From Flavobacterium sp. CYK-55 (lineage in GTDB: Bacteria; Bacteroidota; Bacteroidia; Flavobacteriales; Flavobacteriaceae), in the NCBI RefSeq assembly GCF_018413465.1, contig NZ_JAHCDK010000011.1, positions 1 through 64,000 of the forward strand: a DNA stretch of 64,000 nt. The letters run 5' to 3'. The first letter of the stretch is position 1, and every line of letters starts with the position of its first letter. Under the pieces are notes generated by a model. That model did no database searches. It was not told where the DNA came from and saw only the letters and a program-made list of their open reading frames with translations. A program made the translations under genes and the position numbers. This document shows, in pieces, positions 41,863-51,345 of the stretch.

Positions 41863-43194
41863 ATGAAAGCATTCTCACATACCTTCAGAGTTGGTTTACT
41901 GGCTTGTCTGGTGTTTGCAGTTATGGTCATGATCAATATGATGTTGGGTCATCAAGTTCATTTTGACCGCGGTTTGTTGATTAATTTTGGATACACGGTT
42001 TTATATACCTATGCTCTTTATTTTGCCAATGCTTTTATTTTTGTCGCTTTAGATAAATGGTTTAAAAGCGATAGATTCTCTAAAAAACGATTGTTTGTAG
42101 GTTTTTTAGGGTCATTTGTGGTGACGCTCATCGTTATTTTTTTATTGCATTTTCTGGAAGCCGTTTTGGTTGATCAACAAGATTTTAATGAGTTCCTGGC
42201 CAAAGAACGCGCCTCGAATTACATAGTATCAGTGGTGATTACTTTAATTGTGACTTTGTCTTTATACTCCTTTTACTTTTACAAAGCCTATCAAGATTCA
42301 AAGGTCAAAGAACAAAAAATCATCGCAGGTACAGCCAACGCTCAGTTTGAAAGTTTAAAAAACCAGATTGATCCGCATTTTTTGTTCAATAGCCTCAACG
42401 TTTTGAGTTCACTCATTGAAGAAAACCCCGATAGCGCGCAGAAGTTTACCACTTCGCTCTCAAAAATCTATCGCTATGTGCTCGAGCAAAAAGACAAAGA
42501 ACTCGTGCCTTTATCTGAAGAACTTTCTTTTGCCAAAACCTATATGAACCTGCTCAAAATGCGTTTTGAAAACAGTTTGTTCTATGAGTTACCGATTGAA
42601 GAAATTGATCCTGAAGCCAAGGTGGTTCCGTTATCGTTGCAATTGTTGCTAGAAAATACCGTCAAGCACAACGTGGTAAGCGAGCAAAAACCTTTGCATA
42701 TCAAAATTTATTTAGACGGCGATTATTTGGTGGTTGAAAACAATTATCAGAAAAAAGAAGTGCTTCAAGACCGAAAAGGTGTCGGTTTAGACAACATAGC
42801 CAGCCGTTATGGCATCATTACTCAAAGAAAAGTTTTGGTCAATCAAACCCAAGAGCATTTTGCAATACGCATTCCTATTTTAACCAAACAAGTCATCGGT
42901 ATGGAACTATCACTTCAGCAACAAAACACAGCTTATTACAGAGCTAAAAAACGCGTAGATGAGCTCAAAGGATTTTACGGAAATCTCATTTCGTATTGCA
43001 TCGTCATACCTATTTTGATTATCGTAAACCTCTATTTTATGCCTCAATTTCAATGGTTTTGGTTTTCGTTGTTCGGCTGGGGTTTTGGTTTGATTGGGCA
43101 TGCCTTCAAGGTTTTTGGTTACGGAGGTCAATGGGAAGAACGCAAAATCAGACAAATCATGCATCAAAATCAACAATATAAAACTTGGAAATAA
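41863..43194 (+). CDS. LytS-type sensor histidine kinase with C-terminal 2TM domain
   Basis: The 443-residue protein has four N-terminal membrane helices (about 9-30, 39-62, 77-100, 120-141), a His_kinase domain with the phospho-acceptor in NQIDPHFLFNSLNVLSSLIEENP (His172), a HATPase part (LQLLLENTVKHNVV, GVGLDNIASRYG) and a C-terminal 2TM domain (from about 350, YYRAKKRVDELKGFYGNLISYC, WGFGLIGHAFKVFGYGGQWEERKI). It should phosphorylate the LytTR regulator at 44343. The fused 2TM domain is the same kind as the two stand-alone 2TM proteins that follow. Confidence 0.93.
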   Translation: MKAFSHTFRVGLLACLVFAVMVMINMMLGHQVHFDRGLLINFGYTVLYTYALYFANAFIFVALDKWFKSDRFSKKRLFVGFLGSFVVTLIVIFLLHFLEAVLVDQQDFNEFLAKERASNYIVSVVITLIVTLSLYSFYFYKAYQDSKVKEQKIIAGTANAQFESLKNQIDPHFLFNSLNVLSSLIEENPDSAQKFTTSLSKIYRYVLEQKDKELVPLSEELSFAKTYMNLLKMRFENSLFYELPIEEIDPEAKVVPLSLQLLLENTVKHNVVSEQKPLHIKIYLDGDYLVVENNYQKKEVLQDRKGVGLDNIASRYGIITQRKVLVNQTQEHFAIRIPILTKQVIGMELSLQQQNTAYYRAKKRVDELKGFYGNLISYCIVIPILIIVNLYFMPQFQWFWFSLFGWGFGLIGHAFKVFGYGGQWEERKIRQIMHQNQQYKTWK

Positions 43195-43201
43195 TACAGT
43201 T

Positions 43202-43522
43202 ATGGAAACAAATTTTAACCAACAAGATCAATACCTACGCGCTCAAAAGCAAGTAGAAGAACTCAAAGGTTTTTACGGCCATTTGGCTTCATACATAGTG
43301 GTTAATGCCGGGCTCATCGTGCTGAATTTGGTCACGTCGCCTGAGCAAATCTGGTTTATTTGGCCCTTGATTGGTTGGGGCATAGGGTTGGCTTTTCATG
43401 CCATGCGCGTCTTTAATTTCAGCCCATTTTTTGGCAAAGACTGGGAAGAACGCAAGATTCGTGAGTTTATGAAAGAAGAGCTCGAAAAAAGCAAAAAATA
43501 TAATGAAATCTATCATGAATAA
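43202..43522 (+). CDS. 2TM domain protein
   Basis: The ATG at 43202 follows the kinase stop by seven bases and gives 106 residues (METNFNQQDQYLRAQKQVEELKGFYGHLASYIVVNAG); the in-frame extension to 43094 lies in the kinase gene. It is a single 2TM domain: two membrane helices (about 25-47 and 55-73) and the conserved WEERKIREFMKEE end. Role unknown. It resembles the kinase's C-terminal domain closely, which points to a duplication. Confidence 0.9.
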   Translation: METNFNQQDQYLRAQKQVEELKGFYGHLASYIVVNAGLIVLNLVTSPEQIWFIWPLIGWGIGLAFHAMRVFNFSPFFGKDWEERKIREFMKEELEKSKKYNEIYHE

Positions 43523-43847
43523 TCATCTCAAATCACAGCAAAATCAGATGGATACAGAATATCAATGGGCGTACAAAAGAGTCAAAAAGCTCAAGAGTTT
43601 TTACACGCATTTAATGGTATATATTATCGTCAATATTTTCATTATGATTGCTCGTCAAAGCCCTGATTCTGCCGAAGAAAACCTTACTTTTTGGAGCTTT
43701 GAGAATTTCTCGGTGGTGTTCTTTTGGGGTTTCGGACTCGCTATGCATGCGTTCTCGGTTTTTGGCCAAGATTGGTTTTTAGGCAAGCGTTGGGAAGAAA
43801 ACAAGATCAAAGAATTGATGCGCCGCGAAGAGCAGAGAAATGTTTAA
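43503..43847 (+). CDS. 2TM domain protein, second copy
   Basis: The 114-residue protein overlaps the previous gene by 20 bp (start at 43503; ATG at 43548, MDTEYQWAYKRVKKLK, is a possible alternative). It has the same layout: YKRVKKLKSFYTHLMVYIIVNIFIM, a second helix with FFWGFGLAMHAFSVFGQDW and RWEENKIKELMRREE. Three 2TM domains are thus encoded in a row. A repeat block of 495 bp separates it from the LytTR regulator. Confidence 0.88.
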   Translation: MKSIMNNHLKSQQNQMDTEYQWAYKRVKKLKSFYTHLMVYIIVNIFIMIARQSPDSAEENLTFWSFENFSVVFFWGFGLAMHAFSVFGQDWFLGKRWEENKIKELMRREEQRNV

Positions 43848-44342
43848 GAAGTATAGCGCAACGGTCTAAAGGCGTAGCTTATTGGTCTTTTTAGGGCGTG
43901 CCACCGGCTGCGCTGCGCTGCGCCGCTGTCGGGCTGTTCGTTGCAATCTTTTTTTTCGTTCCTCAAAAAAGGATTTTCACTGCCATCCCTCACGCGTACA
44001 GTTTATTATTTAGACATTTATCTAAAATGAAACTTTAAAAGATACCTGAAGTCCACTGGACTTCCTCCTTTTAATTTCAAATCTCACGCAGCTGAAAGAT
44101 TAGTGATTGAAGAATGTTGATTGTTGAACTAAACCTAAAATATCTGCCTCAATGACAACAATCTCTTTTGTCCTAAAGCGGAGCGTGTCTATTTTACAGC
44201 CATGCTTCAAAAATTAAACGATATATTCAGCAAGCAGCCGCCCGCGTGAGCGGTTGGAGCTAAGTGCCGTGCACTGCGTAAAACGCGACCCGCAGGGGCA
44301 CGCCCAAAACAAAAGAGTTTTAATCATCATCAAATAAACAAC
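43848..44342. repeat. Mosaic of dispersed intergenic repeats, copy C
   Basis: No gene lies here. The block has GGGCGTGCC...CTCACGCG (43894-43996), the module with AAGTCCACTGGACTT (44049-44063), a fragment of the GATTGAAGAATGTTGATTG part, a GCGGAGCGTGTCT unit and a minus-oriented GGGCGTG element (44243-44305) that is nearly identical to 17728-17790. It splits the 2TM genes from their likely regulator gene. Confidence 0.7.
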
Positions 44343-45092
44343 ATGCAAACCTTAATTATTGAAGACGAAAAACCCGCGGCGCGTTTGCTGCAACGAAAGC
44401 TTGAAAAGCTCGGTTTGGGCGTGAGTACCATGCTGCATTCGGTGCAAGAAGCGATCGTGTGGTTTGCGCAAAACCCGCATCCGGATTTGATTTTTCTCGA
44501 TATTCAGCTTTCAGATGGTTTGTCGTTTGAGATTTTTGAGGCCATTGAAATCAAGAGCGCGATTATTTTTACCACGGCTTATGACCAATATGCGCTCAAG
44601 GCTTTTAAACTCAACAGTATTGATTATTTGCTCAAGCCGATTGATGAAGAAGAACTTGAAGCCGCGGTTCAGAAGTATCAATCGCGTCAACAAACCGTTT
44701 CATCAACTTTAGATTTTGAACAAATCAGGCAGATGTTTAGCGCCCAGCAGCCTAGTTTTAAAAAGCGTTTTACAGTAAAAGTTGGGCAACAGATCAAAGT
44801 GATTCCGGTAGATGATATTGAGTGTTTTTACAGCGAGAACAAAGGCACTTATTTGCATACTTTTGACAACCGAAGTTACTTGCTTGAAACCTCGCTTGAT
44901 TTGCTCGAAAATGAGTTGGATCAGCAACAGTTTTTTCGGGTAAGTCGCAAGTTTATTGTTCCGCTCAAGGCCATCCGCGAAATCACGGTTTATACCAATT
45001 CAAGACTCAAATTAATCTTGCCTACTTATCGCGAAGATGAAGTAATTGTGAGCCGCGAACGCGTATCAGATTTTAAAACTTGGATCGGATAA
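44343..45092 (+). CDS. LytTR response regulator
   Basis: The 249-residue protein has a receiver domain (LIIEDEKPAARLL, phospho-acceptor Asp53 in LIFLDIQLSDG, TTAYDQYALKAF, DYLLKPI) and a LytTR DNA-binding domain (about 140-249: FTVKVGQQIKVIPVDDIECF, KGTYLHTF, FFRVSRKFIVPLKAI, LPTYREDEVIVSRERV). It is the probable partner of the kinase at 41863 and the probable binder of the direct repeats at 38850 and 41102. The repeat block in front could give it a separate transcript; no clear TAnnTTTG box is seen close to the start. Confidence 0.95.
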   Translation: MQTLIIEDEKPAARLLQRKLEKLGLGVSTMLHSVQEAIVWFAQNPHPDLIFLDIQLSDGLSFEIFEAIEIKSAIIFTTAYDQYALKAFKLNSIDYLLKPIDEEELEAAVQKYQSRQQTVSSTLDFEQIRQMFSAQQPSFKKRFTVKVGQQIKVIPVDDIECFYSENKGTYLHTFDNRSYLLETSLDLLENELDQQQFFRVSRKFIVPLKAIREITVYTNSRLKLILPTYREDEVIVSRERVSDFKTWIG

Positions 45093-45190
45093 ATAACTTC
45101 ATTCATGAAATGAAGTTTAGATATTTAATTTTCTAGAAAAGAATAATTTAAGTTTTCAATATAGAAATTATCTATATCTTTTTTTTGGCG

Positions 45191-46213
45191 TTATTTACTC
45201 AATCTGTGCAACGTATAAACGGTAAAGCTCAGCAAGATAAAAGCGCCCACTTGGTGCAGCAATCCGAGCGAAATCGGAACGTAATTCAAAAGCGTAAAAA
45301 CACCCAAAGCAAACTGTATAACCACCATAACATTCATGGCATAAATACCTTTTTGCTGCTGCGCGTCTAAACCAAATTTACGCGATTTTACCAGCAGCCA
45401 AATTATCAACCCAGCTACGATATAAGCAAAAGTTCTGTGTACGAATTGCACGCCGCTTTTGCCTTCAGTTAGATTGAGCAATACGCTTTTTTGTTCTATC
45501 CAAACGCTGTCGTGAATGAGTTGTCCGTCGCTCATCAGCGGCCAATGGTTGTGCATCAGTCCGGCATTGAGACCGGCCACAAAACCACCGTAAATAATCT
45601 GAAATATCAAGGCAACCAGTGCCCATCGAGCTATTTTTCTGAGTTCACTAACGGGAAGTTTTCGCTCTGGATAAACCAAATCCAACGCCACCCAAAGTGT
45701 GTAAGCAAAGGTCAAAAACGCAAAAGTTAAATGCAGCGAAAGTCTAAAATGGCTTACGTCTGGGTTGTCTACCAATCCGCTTTTCACCATAAACCAACCA
45801 AAGAAACCTTGTAAAGCGCCCATGCCCAAAAGCACAAAACACTTTTGCAGCGTGCTTTTATCGAATTGTTTTTTATACCAGAAATAAGCAAACGGGATGA
45901 TGAAAACCATTCCAATCACACGGCCGATAAGCCTGTGAAACCATTCCCAGAAATAAATAAACTTATAATCAGACAGCGTAAAATGGTTGTGAATATTGAT
46001 TTTTTGATACTCAGGAAACTTCTGATATTCAGCAAAAGCGTGTTGCCAAGCGGCCTCGCTCATCGGCGGAAAAGTATCGGTCACCAAATGCCAATCGGTC
46101 ATTGAAAGCCCAGAATTGGTCAAGCGCGTAATACCACCCACAATAACCATTATAAACACCAAAACACAGCCGCTGAGCAGCCAGATAATTACAGATTTGT
46201 TTGCTTTTTTCAT
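45191..46213 (-). CDS. ctaA: Heme A synthase
   Basis: The 340-residue COX15/CtaA membrane protein makes heme A from heme O for cytochrome oxidase. Eight membrane helices are visible, with the conserved VGGITRLTNSGLSMTDW, FWEWFHRLIGRVIG (heme His), HLTFAF, QFVHRTFAYIVAG and GLLHQVGAFILL (His) motifs. The long loop after the first helix (about 40-75) is typical of the bacteroidal type. It stands alone. Confidence 0.96.
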   Translation of the reverse strand: MKKANKSVIIWLLSGCVLVFIMVIVGGITRLTNSGLSMTDWHLVTDTFPPMSEAAWQHAFAEYQKFPEYQKINIHNHFTLSDYKFIYFWEWFHRLIGRVIGMVFIIPFAYFWYKKQFDKSTLQKCFVLLGMGALQGFFGWFMVKSGLVDNPDVSHFRLSLHLTFAFLTFAYTLWVALDLVYPERKLPVSELRKIARWALVALIFQIIYGGFVAGLNAGLMHNHWPLMSDGQLIHDSVWIEQKSVLLNLTEGKSGVQFVHRTFAYIVAGLIIWLLVKSRKFGLDAQQQKGIYAMNVMVVIQFALGVFTLLNYVPISLGLLHQVGAFILLSFTVYTLHRLSK

Positions 46214-46309
46214 GATATTTGAGACTGTTTGATTTCTTTTTTTTGAGCTTTTTTAGAAGCTATTTCCCGCTGTTTGATTTCTAAGTGTTTTGCTGAAGCA
46301 AAATACCTG

Positions 46310-46324
46310 AAGCCCACTGGGCTT
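46310..46324. repeat. Isolated copy of the AAGTCC palindrome module
   Basis: AAGCCCACTGGGCTT differs from the other copies (AAGTCCACTGGACTT) by two changes that compensate each other in the stem, and it is followed by the same CCTCCTCTTAATATCAAATC. The remaining 46214-46371 region holds no gene. Confidence 0.6.
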
Positions 46325-46371
46325 CCTCCTCTTAATATCAAATCATCGGGGCTAGGGCAGCAGCGTTTGGT

Positions 46372-47799
46372 TTATGTAGCTGCTTTTTTTAAACCCATTT
46401 GGTCGGCTTTGCGCATCATAAACTCATAAGCCGCGGTGTATTCATTGGCAATGTCGCCTTCAAGAATCGCTTCTTTAATGGCTTCTTTGAGCGTGCCAAT
46501 CTCGCGCGATGGCGGCAAATTAAAAATCTCCATGATTTCTTCACCGGTAATAGGCGGCTGAAAATTGCGCACATGGTCGCGTTCTTCAACCTCGACTATT
46601 TTTTGGCGCACGATTTCAAAGTTCTTATGATATTTCTTAAACTTAATCGGGTTTTTTGTCGTGATGTCTGCCTCGCACAAAATCATCAGTGATTCCACAT
46701 CTTCGCCGGCGTCAAAAACCAATCTGCGCACCGCTGAATCGGTCACCAAATCTTGCGAAAGCACAATCGGACGCGAACTCATCATGACCATTTTTTGCAC
46801 AAACTTCATTTTTTGATTCAGCGGCATATGTAATCTTTCAAAGATTTTCTTGACCATTTTTCCGCCTAAAAATTCGTGCCCGTGAAAAGTCCAACCTTGT
46901 TTTTTGTTGAAGCGTTTGGTAGGCGCTTTGCCAATATCGTGTAACAGTGCAGCCCAGCGCAACCACAAATTATCGGTGTTGCGGCAAATGTTGTCTACAA
47001 CTTCAAGGGTGTGATAAAAGTTGTTTTTATGGGTTTGTCCTTCAATTTCTTCTACCTGATTCAGCGCGGTAAGTTCAGGCAGAATAATCGGCAACAAACC
47101 GGTTTTGTACAACAATAAAAAACCCAGCGATGGCGTATCAGTCAATAAAATTTTGTTGAGTTCTTCAACAATGCGCTCTCCCGAAATAATTTTGATACGC
47201 TCGTTGTTTTGGCTTATCGCCTCAAGTGATTTTTCTTCAATTTCAAAACCGAGTTGGTTGGCAAATCGAATTGCGCGCAGCATTCTGAGCGGATCATCTG
47301 AGTAGGTAATGTCCGGATCAAGTGGCGTTCGAATGATTTTATTTTTCAAATCTTCCAAGCCATTAAACGGGTCAAGTAAATCTCCGTAAGAATCTGGATT
47401 TAAAGAAATTGCCAGTGCGTTGATGGTGAAATCACGTCGATTTTGATCATCTTCTAAACTCCCGTTTTCAACCACCGGATTACGGCTTTCAAAAAAGTAA
47501 CTTTCTTTGCGCGCACCCACAAATTCAATGTCGGTATCTTCAAAGCGCAACATGGCTGTTCCGTAATTTTTAAAAACCTGAACTTTGGGTTTGTTGGGTA
47601 AAAGTTCAGCTACTTTGAGCGCCAAATCAATGCCGCTGCCCACCGTGACAATGTCGATGTCTTTTTTGAAATTTCTTTGCAATAAAAAATCGCGTACAAA
47701 ACCACCAATCACATAGCTTTTGAGGTTCATTTGCTCTGAAGCTTTTGCTACGACTTCAAAAATCGGATGTTGTAAGGCGTTGGGGTAATTTGCTTTCAT
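46372..47799 (-). CDS. tRNA nucleotidyltransferase / poly(A) polymerase family protein with HD domain
   Basis: The 475-residue protein has the class II nucleotidyltransferase head ([63 protein letters not shown]) and an HD domain behind it ([25 protein letters not shown]). It probably adds or repairs the CCA end of tRNAs. Start lies directly next to the stop of tsaC, with no spacing, so the two form an operon of tRNA maturation. Confidence 0.93.
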   Translation of the reverse strand: MKANYPNALQHPIFEVVAKASEQMNLKSYVIGGFVRDFLLQRNFKKDIDIVTVGSGIDLALKVAELLPNKPKVQVFKNYGTAMLRFEDTDIEFVGARKESYFFESRNPVVENGSLEDDQNRRDFTINALAISLNPDSYGDLLDPFNGLEDLKNKIIRTPLDPDITYSDDPLRMLRAIRFANQLGFEIEEKSLEAISQNNERIKIISGERIVEELNKILLTDTPSLGFLLLYKTGLLPIILPELTALNQVEEIEGQTHKNNFYHTLEVVDNICRNTDNLWLRWAALLHDIGKAPTKRFNKKQGWTFHGHEFLGGKMVKKIFERLHMPLNQKMKFVQKMVMMSSRPIVLSQDLVTDSAVRRLVFDAGEDVESLMILCEADITTKNPIKFKKYHKNFEIVRQKIVEVEERDHVRNFQPPITGEEIMEIFNLPPSREIGTLKEAIKEAILEGDIANEYTAAYEFMMRKADQMGLKKAAT

Positions 47800-48366
47800 T
47801 TACGGGCGAATAATTTTAACCTGTGCATCTTGGGTCAGTTTGATAATAGTTGACGGCTTTGACGCTGTTTTATCGCGGTGCAAATTTACTACATAGTCAA
47901 CACCCTTGATAATTTCGGGTGAAATTTCTTTGAATGAAAGTGGCGTGGGTTGCCCTGATATATTGGCCGAAGTTGAAACCAATGGCTTTTTCATGCGTTC
48001 CATGAGTTTATAGCAAAACGGTTCTTTGACAAGTCTAATGCCCAAGGTTTTGTCTGAGGCAATTAAATTGGCTGCTACATTTCTGGGGTCGTCTAAAATC
48101 AGTGTTGTAGGTTTTTCAGATAAATCTAAAATTTGCCAAGCTACTTCCGGAATGTCTTTAAAAACCTGATACATCATGCGTTCTCCGTTCATCAGGCAAA
48201 TCATGCTTTTGGTTTCTTCGCGTTGTTTGAGTTGGTATATTTTCTGAACAGCCTCTGCATTGGTGGCATCACAACCCAAACCCCAGACGGTATCAGTCGG
48301 GTATAAGATGATTCCGCCATTCTGAATCACCTCAAAAGCATGGTGAACTTCGGTATTGATATCCAT
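47800..48366 (-). CDS. tsaC: Threonylcarbamoyl-AMP synthase
   Basis: The 188-residue protein makes the threonylcarbamoyl-adenylate used for t6A in tRNAs reading ANN codons. It keeps the TsaC marks: GGIILYPTDTVWGLGCDATN, the K-x-R motif (KQREETKSM) and the ST-SAN motif (LVSTSANISGQPT). It is the canonical form, in contrast to the YciO-like protein at 17954. A TATCTTTG box (48381-48388, minus strand) starts the operon with the tRNA nucleotidyltransferase. Confidence 0.93.
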   Translation of the reverse strand: MDINTEVHHAFEVIQNGGIILYPTDTVWGLGCDATNAEAVQKIYQLKQREETKSMICLMNGERMMYQVFKDIPEVAWQILDLSEKPTTLILDDPRNVAANLIASDKTLGIRLVKEPFCYKLMERMKKPLVSTSANISGQPTPLSFKEISPEIIKGVDYVVNLHRDKTASKPSTIIKLTQDAQVKIIRP

Positions 48367-48380
48367 AGTAAAAATTTGTG

Positions 48381-48441
48381 CAAAGATAATAAACAGCTGT
48401 TTTTTTTAAGGCCAAAAAAATGATTCTTTTGAGTATATTTG
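48381..48441. promoter_or_regulatory. Divergent promoters, tsaC and pseB
   Basis: TATCTTTG on the minus strand (48381-48388) points to tsaC and TATATTTG on the plus strand (48434-48441) points to pseB. Confidence 0.6.
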
Positions 48442-48459
48442 CTCATTAAAATTGAACAA

Positions 48460-49473
48460 ATGCTCAGTAACAAATCCATTCTCATTACCGGAGGAACCGG
48501 TTCACTCGGAAAAGAACTCACCAAAACTATACTGCAAAAATGGCCCGATGTAAAGCGATTGGTCATTTATTCACGTGATGAACAAAAACAATATCAAATG
48601 GCTCAAGAATTTCCTGAGTCAAAATATGCTGCAATTCGTTATTTTATTGGCGATGTTCGTGATTTAGAACGCCTCAAACGCGCTTTCAACGGTATTGATT
48701 ATGTGATTCACGCAGCAGCCATGAAACATGTGCACATTGCTGAGTACAATCCGGATGAATGTGTTAAAACCAATATCGGAGGTGCCGAGAATGTGATCAA
48801 AGCGGCTCTTTCATCTCATGTGACCAAAGTAGTGGCTTTGTCTACTGATAAAGCTTGCGCACCGATCAATTTGTACGGTGCGACCAAACTTACTTCAGAC
48901 AAATTGTTCATTGCGGCCAACAACATCAAAGGCCATCAAGATATTCGTTTTTCGGTAGTTCGTTACGGAAATGTAATGGGCTCAAATGGTTCGGTGATTC
49001 CTTATTTTATGGCCAAGCGCGATGAAGGCGTATTGCCGATTACCGATCCGACCATGACGCGTTTTAATATTTCGCTTCAAGGCGGTGTTGATATGGTTTT
49101 GCATGCACTTGATCAGGCTTGGGGTGGCGAATTGTTTGTACCCAAAATTCCATCGTATAAAATTTTAGATGTGGCTCAGGCGATTGCTCCCAACTGTGAA
49201 CATCGCGTGGTAGGAATTCGTCCGGGCGAGAAAATTCACGAAGAAATGATTACCGCTTCAGACTCGTTTACGACCTATGATTTAGGAAAGTACTATGTGA
49301 TTTTGCCGCAAGTAACCAATTGGAATTTAGAAGATTACAAAAAAGAATTCAATGCGCAATTGGTACCGCAAGGATTCAGCTATACATCGGGGGACAACAC
49401 CGAATGGGAAACCGTTGACTCGATGCGCAGCCAAATAAAAGAACATTTATATCCTGATTTTCAACCGAAGTAA
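48460..49473 (+). CDS. pseB: UDP-N-acetylglucosamine 4,6-dehydratase (inverting)
   Basis: The first enzyme of pseudaminic acid synthesis, an inverting 4,6-dehydratase that also epimerises C5. The start is ATG at 48460 (MLSNKSILITGGTGSLGKEL); an in-frame TTG at 48439 lies inside the -7 box. Of the 337 residues TGGTGSLG (10-17) binds NADP, AAAMKHVHIAEYNPDECVKTNIGG is typical of PseB/FlaA1 and LSTDKACAPINLYGATK has Asp130, Lys131 and the Tyr139-x-x-x-Lys143 pair. It begins a run of five genes with small gaps or overlaps. Confidence 0.95.
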   Translation: MLSNKSILITGGTGSLGKELTKTILQKWPDVKRLVIYSRDEQKQYQMAQEFPESKYAAIRYFIGDVRDLERLKRAFNGIDYVIHAAAMKHVHIAEYNPDECVKTNIGGAENVIKAALSSHVTKVVALSTDKACAPINLYGATKLTSDKLFIAANNIKGHQDIRFSVVRYGNVMGSNGSVIPYFMAKRDEGVLPITDPTMTRFNISLQGGVDMVLHALDQAWGGELFVPKIPSYKILDVAQAIAPNCEHRVVGIRPGEKIHEEMITASDSFTTYDLGKYYVILPQVTNWNLEDYKKEFNAQLVPQGFSYTSGDNTEWETVDSMRSQIKEHLYPDFQPK

Positions 49474-49478
49474 TCGTT

Positions 49479-50666
49479 ATGATACCCTACGGAAAACAAC
49501 ATATTACACAAGCAGATATTGACGCGGTAAGTGTGGCGCTTCAAGGTGATTTTCTCACCCAAGGGCCAACCATTTTGGCATTTGAACAAGCTTTTTCAAA
49601 ATACATTGGTTGTGCATATGCTGTGGCGGTTGCCAACGGAACAGCCGCTTTGCATTTATCGGCTTTGGCGCTCAATGTTCAGCCGGGTCAAAAAATCATT
49701 ACTTCGCCCATAACTTTTGCTGCTTCGGCCAATTGTATTCGTTATTGTGGTGGTGAAGTCGTGTTTGCCGATATTGATCCTAAAACGTATTTGCTCGACA
49801 TTAAAAAAGTTCAAGCTTTGTTAGAAGCTGCTCCGCGCGGAACATACCACGGAATCGTTCCGGTTGATTTTGCCGGAAATGCTGTTGATCTCGAGGCTTT
49901 CAGAAAATTAGCCAACGAGCACGGATTGTGGTTGCTTGAAGATGCTTGTCATGCGCCCGGCGGTTTTTTTACCGACGGCAATGGCCAGCCTCAAAATTGC
50001 GGCAATGGTCAGTTTGCTGATTTGGCTATTTTTTCATTTCATCCGGTCAAGCATATTGCTACCGGCGAAGGTGGAATGATTACCACCAACGACGAAAAAT
50101 TATACCGCAAATTACTCGAGTTGCGCACCCACGGAATCACGCGTGATACCGCTCAGTTCAAAAATTCAAAATCTTTCGCAGCCGGCCAGCCTGTTGATGA
50201 GCAGTCATCTTTTCCGGGTTGGTATATGGAAATGCAAACTTTGGGTTATAATTACCGATTTACCGATTTTCAGGCAGCTCTGGGCATTAGCCAATTATCG
50301 CGTGCCGATGAGGGAATTGCTCGTCGTCGCGCCATTGCTGAGCGCTATCAAAAAGCTTTTGAAAATAAAACCTTCATTCAAGGACAATCAGGTGTGGTTG
50401 CTGGACATGCTTATCATTTATATGTGATTGAGGTTCCCAATCGCCTGGGTTTGTACAACTATTTGCGCGAACAACAAATTTTTGCGCAGATTCATTACAT
50501 TCCGTGTCATTTGATGCCTTATTACCGTGATTTAGGTTGGAACGAAGGCGATTTGCCAATGGCTGAAACATATTACAAACATTGTATTAGTTTGCCGATG
50601 TATCCAACATTGACGGATGAGCAACAGGATTTTGTGATTCAATCCATCAAGAATTTTTATGCCTAG
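49479..50666 (+). CDS. pseC: UDP-4-amino-4,6-dideoxy-N-acetyl-beta-L-altrosamine transaminase
   Basis: The 395-residue PLP enzyme of the DegT/DnrJ/EryC1 family aminates the product of PseB. Marks: PYGKQHITQADIDAV, LTQGPTILAFEQAFSKYIGC, ANGTAALHLSALAL, LLEDACHAPGG, and the PLP-binding Lys191 in FSFHPVKHIATGEGGM, then YNYRFTDFQAALG. It starts five bases after the pseB stop. Confidence 0.95.
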   Translation: MIPYGKQHITQADIDAVSVALQGDFLTQGPTILAFEQAFSKYIGCAYAVAVANGTAALHLSALALNVQPGQKIITSPITFAASANCIRYCGGEVVFADIDPKTYLLDIKKVQALLEAAPRGTYHGIVPVDFAGNAVDLEAFRKLANEHGLWLLEDACHAPGGFFTDGNGQPQNCGNGQFADLAIFSFHPVKHIATGEGGMITTNDEKLYRKLLELRTHGITRDTAQFKNSKSFAAGQPVDEQSSFPGWYMEMQTLGYNYRFTDFQAALGISQLSRADEGIARRRAIAERYQKAFENKTFIQGQSGVVAGHAYHLYVIEVPNRLGLYNYLREQQIFAQIHYIPCHLMPYYRDLGWNEGDLPMAETYYKHCISLPMYPTLTDEQQDFVIQSIKNFYA

Positions 50667-51345
50667 ACTGGCCATCATACCGGCTCGTGGCGGAAGCAAA
50701 CGAATTCCGCGCAAGAACATTCGAGATTTTCTCGGAAAACCCATTATTGCTTATGCCATTGAAGCTGCTCTTGAAAGTGGCTTGTTTGACCAAGTCATTG
50801 TGTCAACCGACGATGTACAAATTGCTGAAATTGCTAGAAATTTCGGAGCAGAGACTCCTTTTTTACGCAGTGCTCAAAACAGCAATGATACCGCAACTAC
50901 AGCCGATGTAATATCAGAAGTTTTGGATGCCTATAAAAAACAGCACATCGTTTGGCAACAAGCAGCCTGTATTTATCCGTGTGCACCTTTTGTCACCGCT
51001 GATTTGCTCCTGCAAGCTTCGAGGGTTTTAGCCCAACAGCAAGCCGATGTTGTTTTTCCGGTGATTCGCTACGGACATCCCATTCAAAGAGCTTTAAAGT
51101 TAGATGCAGCCGGAAAAATAAGTTCACTTTTGGACGGTTATACACAAACCAGAACCCAAGATTTAGAATCGGCTTTTCACGATGCAGGTATGTTTTACTT
51201 TTTTGATGTGGCCAGATTTGAACAAACCCGATCTCTCAGAACAGAAAATACCATCGCTATTGAAATTGACGAAAACCACGCACAAGATATTGACAGCGAA
51301 TCAGATTGGCAATTGGCAGAACTCAAATATCAGAACCTAAAATGA
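50659..51345 (+). CDS. pseF: Pseudaminic acid cytidylyltransferase
   Basis: The 228-residue enzyme activates pseudaminic acid to CMP-Pse. It shows IIPARGGSKRIPRKNIRDFLGKP (CTP binding), IVSTDDVQIAEIA, and the metal-binding Asp near the C-terminus (EIDENHAQDIDSESDW). It overlaps pseC by eight bases. Confidence 0.94.
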   Translation: MPRLAIIPARGGSKRIPRKNIRDFLGKPIIAYAIEAALESGLFDQVIVSTDDVQIAEIARNFGAETPFLRSAQNSNDTATTADVISEVLDAYKKQHIVWQQAACIYPCAPFVTADLLLQASRVLAQQQADVVFPVIRYGHPIQRALKLDAAGKISSLLDGYTQTRTQDLESAFHDAGMFYFFDVARFEQTRSLRTENTIAIEIDENHAQDIDSESDWQLAELKYQNLK

